Source: DATCHW01 sp036508135
GTDB lineage: Bacteria; Bacteroidota; Ignavibacteria; Tepidaquicellales; Tepidaquicellaceae
DNA: 7,622 nucleotides
Direction: 5' to 3'
NCBI GenBank assembly: GCA_036508135.1
Contig: DATCHW010000222.1
Location: forward strand, 1 to 7,622
Of the stretch, positions 6,090 through 7,622 are shown one piece after another. Position 1 is the stretch's first letter; each line of letters starts with the position of its first letter. Under the pieces are notes generated by a model. That model was not told the origin of the DNA. It ran no database searches and was given only the letters and a program-made list of their open reading frames with translations. The position numbers were made by a program, and so were the translations under genes.

Positions 6090-6114
6090 ATAAGTTCAAA
6101 TATATTGAACTTAT
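6090..6114. promoter_or_regulatory. Candidate operator 1 (10-bp-arm palindrome)
   Basis: ATAAGTTCAA (6090-6099) and TTGAACTTAT (6105-6114) are perfect complements around an ATATA spacer. It overlaps the presumed -33 region of the regulator promoter. Inverted repeats of this spacing are typical binding sites for dimeric XRE/LexA-like repressors, so autoregulation is likely. Confidence 0.6.
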
Positions 6115-6142
6115 TATTAACAAATATTAACAAATATTAACA
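6115..6142. repeat. Tandem 10-bp repeat upstream of the CBASS promoter
   Basis: A strict period-10 pattern of 2.8 copies with unit CAAATATTAA. It lies just upstream of operator 1. One-helical-turn phasing of AT-rich units could bend DNA, serve as an UP-like element or provide further regulator contacts. Confidence 0.5.
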
Positions 6143-6157
6143 TTTATGCAAAAGTCA

Positions 6158-6336
6158 GTGACCAGAGAGAACACCGCTTTCCGTGAAATGCCCTATTATT
6201 TAAAATAATAACATTAAATAAAATAAATATAATAGTATAAATATTCACAATATTACAAACAAACAAAATATATTAAATAGTTTACAAACGCACTGAAATA
6301 TAGCTGCATATGATTAACACTTGAGGAAGGGAACTG
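6158..6336. repeat. Direct repeat flanking the CBASS operon, right copy
   Basis: Partner of the repeat at 2681-2820, in the same orientation, about 3.48 kb away. Both copies begin GTGA(C/T)CA(A/G)AGAGAACACC and share blocks in the same order. This copy is about 39 bp longer before its AAGGGAACTG block (6327-6336). The rest of 6049-6401 holds the operon's regulatory region and AT-rich DNA without a gene. Confidence 0.65.
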
Positions 6337-6401
6337 ACACTTCTGGAAAGCAACCAGTCAATTTCAAAAAAGGGGGCTCGGTGAAAAAAAACAGATAGAC
6401 A

Positions 6402-6430
6402 AAAGAAGCAGCTCAAAAGGCTGCTTCTTT
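6402..6430 (-). terminator. Hairpin terminator of the lipoprotein gene
   Basis: AAAGAAGCAGC (6402-6412) and GCTGCTTCTTT (6420-6430) form a perfect 11-bp stem with a 7-base loop. On the minus strand it lies about 30 bases past the lipoprotein stop codon. Its distal arm ends in a short T run, with a longer T8 tract some 10 bases further. It could also work weakly on the plus strand. Confidence 0.7.
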
Positions 6431-6461
6431 CTTAGCAATAAAACTAATCGTAACAAAAAAC

Positions 6462-7124
6462 TCAATTTAAAACCAAATACTCAGAAACCTGATTTGACCA
6501 ATCTCCACTATTATCTTTTACCCGGACCCGGATCTGCTTCTGACCGGCACTACCAAAAACGTAGCGGACCTTACTCAAAGTAGTGCTAAACTTATAATTT
6601 GCAAGCGTATACTCATACTCATCAATTTTCCCATTAAATCTTGCATCCTTATCATAAGAGGCCGAAGCATCCACCTCATATTCATAGGGGCTTGAAACAC
6701 CAATTTTTTTAACGGAAAACAAAGCAACCGGGGCAATATTGCGAAAAACTGTAAACGAGATAGAAAACCTTGCTTCTTCATTGAAAGAATCTTTAGCTGT
6801 CAGGTTAACGAGATTCTGACCTTCAGTAACACCGGTGAAGCTAATTAATTCAGAGCCAATATCAACAATGCTTTGCTGTTGCTCCTGTGTAACCTGGATT
6901 CTTATCTTTTCTTCATCTGAGATAAAATAATGCAAAGAGAACGGTTCCCCGATTTTGAGCGAATCCGATAAAGTGTTACCCGTTAGCTCAACTCCGTTTT
7001 TAAAGAGGGTGAGGGAAGGGGCTTTGTTAACCTCAATAAAGTAGTCCTTTCGGTTATCGCACGAAGAAAGAAAAAGTTGAGCGGCCAGAAAAAAAAGCAC
7101 AAGGCATATTTTTATAGCTTTCAT
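6462..7124 (-). CDS. Lipoprotein with PKD-like domain
   Basis: The 220-aa product opens with a lipoprotein signal peptide: MKAIK, a hydrophobic core, and the lipobox LSSC with the lipidated cysteine at C22. It is therefore anchored to a membrane, probably on the periplasmic or outer face. Residues 30-127 look like a beta-sandwich (APSLTLFKNGVEL, then VNLTAKDSFNEEARFSISF). Residues 128-220 resemble a PKD/Ig-like domain (APVALFSV, VDASASYDKDARFNGKIDEYEY, QIRVRVKDNSGDWS). No catalytic motif is visible, so a binding or structural role at the cell surface is likely. Its ATG overlaps the stop of the upstream T9SS-tail gene by four bases, so the two are co-translated and probably work together. It is followed by a hairpin terminator. 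Confidence 0.8.
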   Translation of the reverse strand: MKAIKICLVLFFLAAQLFLSSCDNRKDYFIEVNKAPSLTLFKNGVELTGNTLSDSLKIGEPFSLHYFISDEEKIRIQVTQEQQQSIVDIGSELISFTGVTEGQNLVNLTAKDSFNEEARFSISFTVFRNIAPVALFSVKKIGVSSPYEYEVDASASYDKDARFNGKIDEYEYTLANYKFSTTLSKVRYVFGSAGQKQIRVRVKDNSGDWSNQVSEYLVLN

Positions 7125-7621
7125 TGTTTTATGATTTTGATATTTTTCTTTGAATCCTTTAAACCGTTAATTTCCAATAGGTAAATACCAGATTTTAGCT
7201 GGCTGAAATCAACAGAAACAATCTCATTATCGAAGGTTAGAGATTGGATCATTTTACCGTTAATATTTAAAATTTTAACTGTTTTTATAATCTCGTCACT
7301 CTCCAGAAAAAGTTTTTCTTTCACCGGGTTAGGATAATAAGAGAACACGGCAGCCTTATTTGATTCGATGCCGGTGACATTATTAACTACGGTAATTATC
7401 CCATCGAGCAAAAGAGAATCAATACAACCGGCCGGGCTGGTTACAGTTAGTTTAACTCCAAATTTCTTGGAGTTTACACCAAGCGTGTTGTAATAATGTA
7501 CCGGGTTGGCTTCGTTAATAATGTCGCCCTCAAAGAAGTTCCAGGCATAACTACTTGCGTTAACGCTTGTACTTGTGAATTTAATTGCATCACCCATGGT
7601 AACGGTAGTGATATCCTGCGT
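7121..7621 (-). CDS. PKD-domain protein with type IX secretion sorting tail (5' truncated)
   Basis: Only the C-terminal end lies in the window; the frame stays open through the right edge, so the true start is beyond 7622. The visible part begins with a PKD domain (FTSTSVNASSYAWNFF, then NPVHYYNTLG and VKLTVTSPAGC). It ends with a type A T9SS sorting domain of about 72 residues: the YYPNPVKEKLFLES motif, a VKILNINGKMIQ strand, and SGIYLLEINGLK. Such proteins cross the outer membrane by the gliding/type IX machinery and are attached to the surface or released. They include adhesins and degradative enzymes, but the functional part is outside the window. The stop codon overlaps the ATG of the following lipoprotein gene. 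Confidence 0.88.
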   Translation of the reverse strand, partial: TQDITTVTMGDAIKFTSTSVNASSYAWNFFEGDIINEANPVHYYNTLGVNSKKFGVKLTVTSPAGCIDSLLLDGIITVVNNVTGIESNKAAVFSYYPNPVKEKLFLESDEIIKTVKILNINGKMIQSLTFDNEIVSVDFSQLKSGIYLLEINGLKDSKKNIKIIKQ

Positions 7622-7622
7622 G

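Noticed and set aside
6049..6123. Longer start (TTG at 6123) for the XRE-S24 regulator
   Set aside because: It would add a hydrophobic 25-residue leader unlike the family and place the coding sequence over the promoter and both palindromes.
1..7622. CRISPR array, tRNA, rRNA or intact insertion sequence
   Set aside because: No regularly spaced repeats with unique spacers, no cloverleaf with CCA-like end and no transposase frame were seen on either strand.

Overview
The window looks like an accessory (genomic-island) stretch of a Bacteroidota chromosome. The right edge carries a protein with a C-terminal type IX secretion sorting tail and a PKD-type lipoprotein. The clearest promoter has a TAnnTTTG -7 box. 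Ribosome-binding sites are weak and the spacers are AT-rich. All of these are typical of Bacteroidota. I cannot name the genus.

Left part (1-2680) is a patchwork. It holds two copies of a structured ~50-bp repeat (1-50 and 2376-2427), a perfect 14-bp hairpin (385-419) and the broken C-terminal end of a tyrosine recombinase (464-559). After these come an unrecognised 330-aa gene (711-1703), an attC-like folded site just after its stop codon (1716-1794), and a short RadC (1824-2309, minus) with its own terminator (1796-1819). The pattern of recombinase remnant, lone gene and attC-like site suggests a cassette captured by an integron-like process, but this is inference.

Centre (2859-6048, all minus strand) is a compact four-gene operon read right to left: an XRE/S24 LexA-like regulator, a CD-NTase, an E2-like protein with a C-terminal SEC-C zinc motif, and a TIR-STING effector. 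This is a CBASS anti-phage system. On infection the CD-NTase should make a cyclic dinucleotide (c-di-GMP is the known ligand of bacterial STING). STING binds it and assembles, and the TIR domain destroys NAD+, causing abortive infection. The E2 probably modifies the CD-NTase, as in type II-short CBASS. The regulator has a candidate self-cleavage site and a Ser/Lys dyad, and two palindromes lie over its promoter, so the operon may be derepressed by DNA damage. The combination of STING, a lone E2-SEC-C and a LexA-like switch is the most interesting thing here. The operon is bracketed by direct repeats of at least 95 bp (2681-2775 and 6158-6252), which suggests it moves or is swapped as a unit.

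Right part (6402-7621, minus strand) returns to ordinary Bacteroidota surface genes: the 3' end of a PKD/T9SS-sorted protein, translationally coupled to a lipoprotein with a PKD-like domain, followed by a hairpin terminator.
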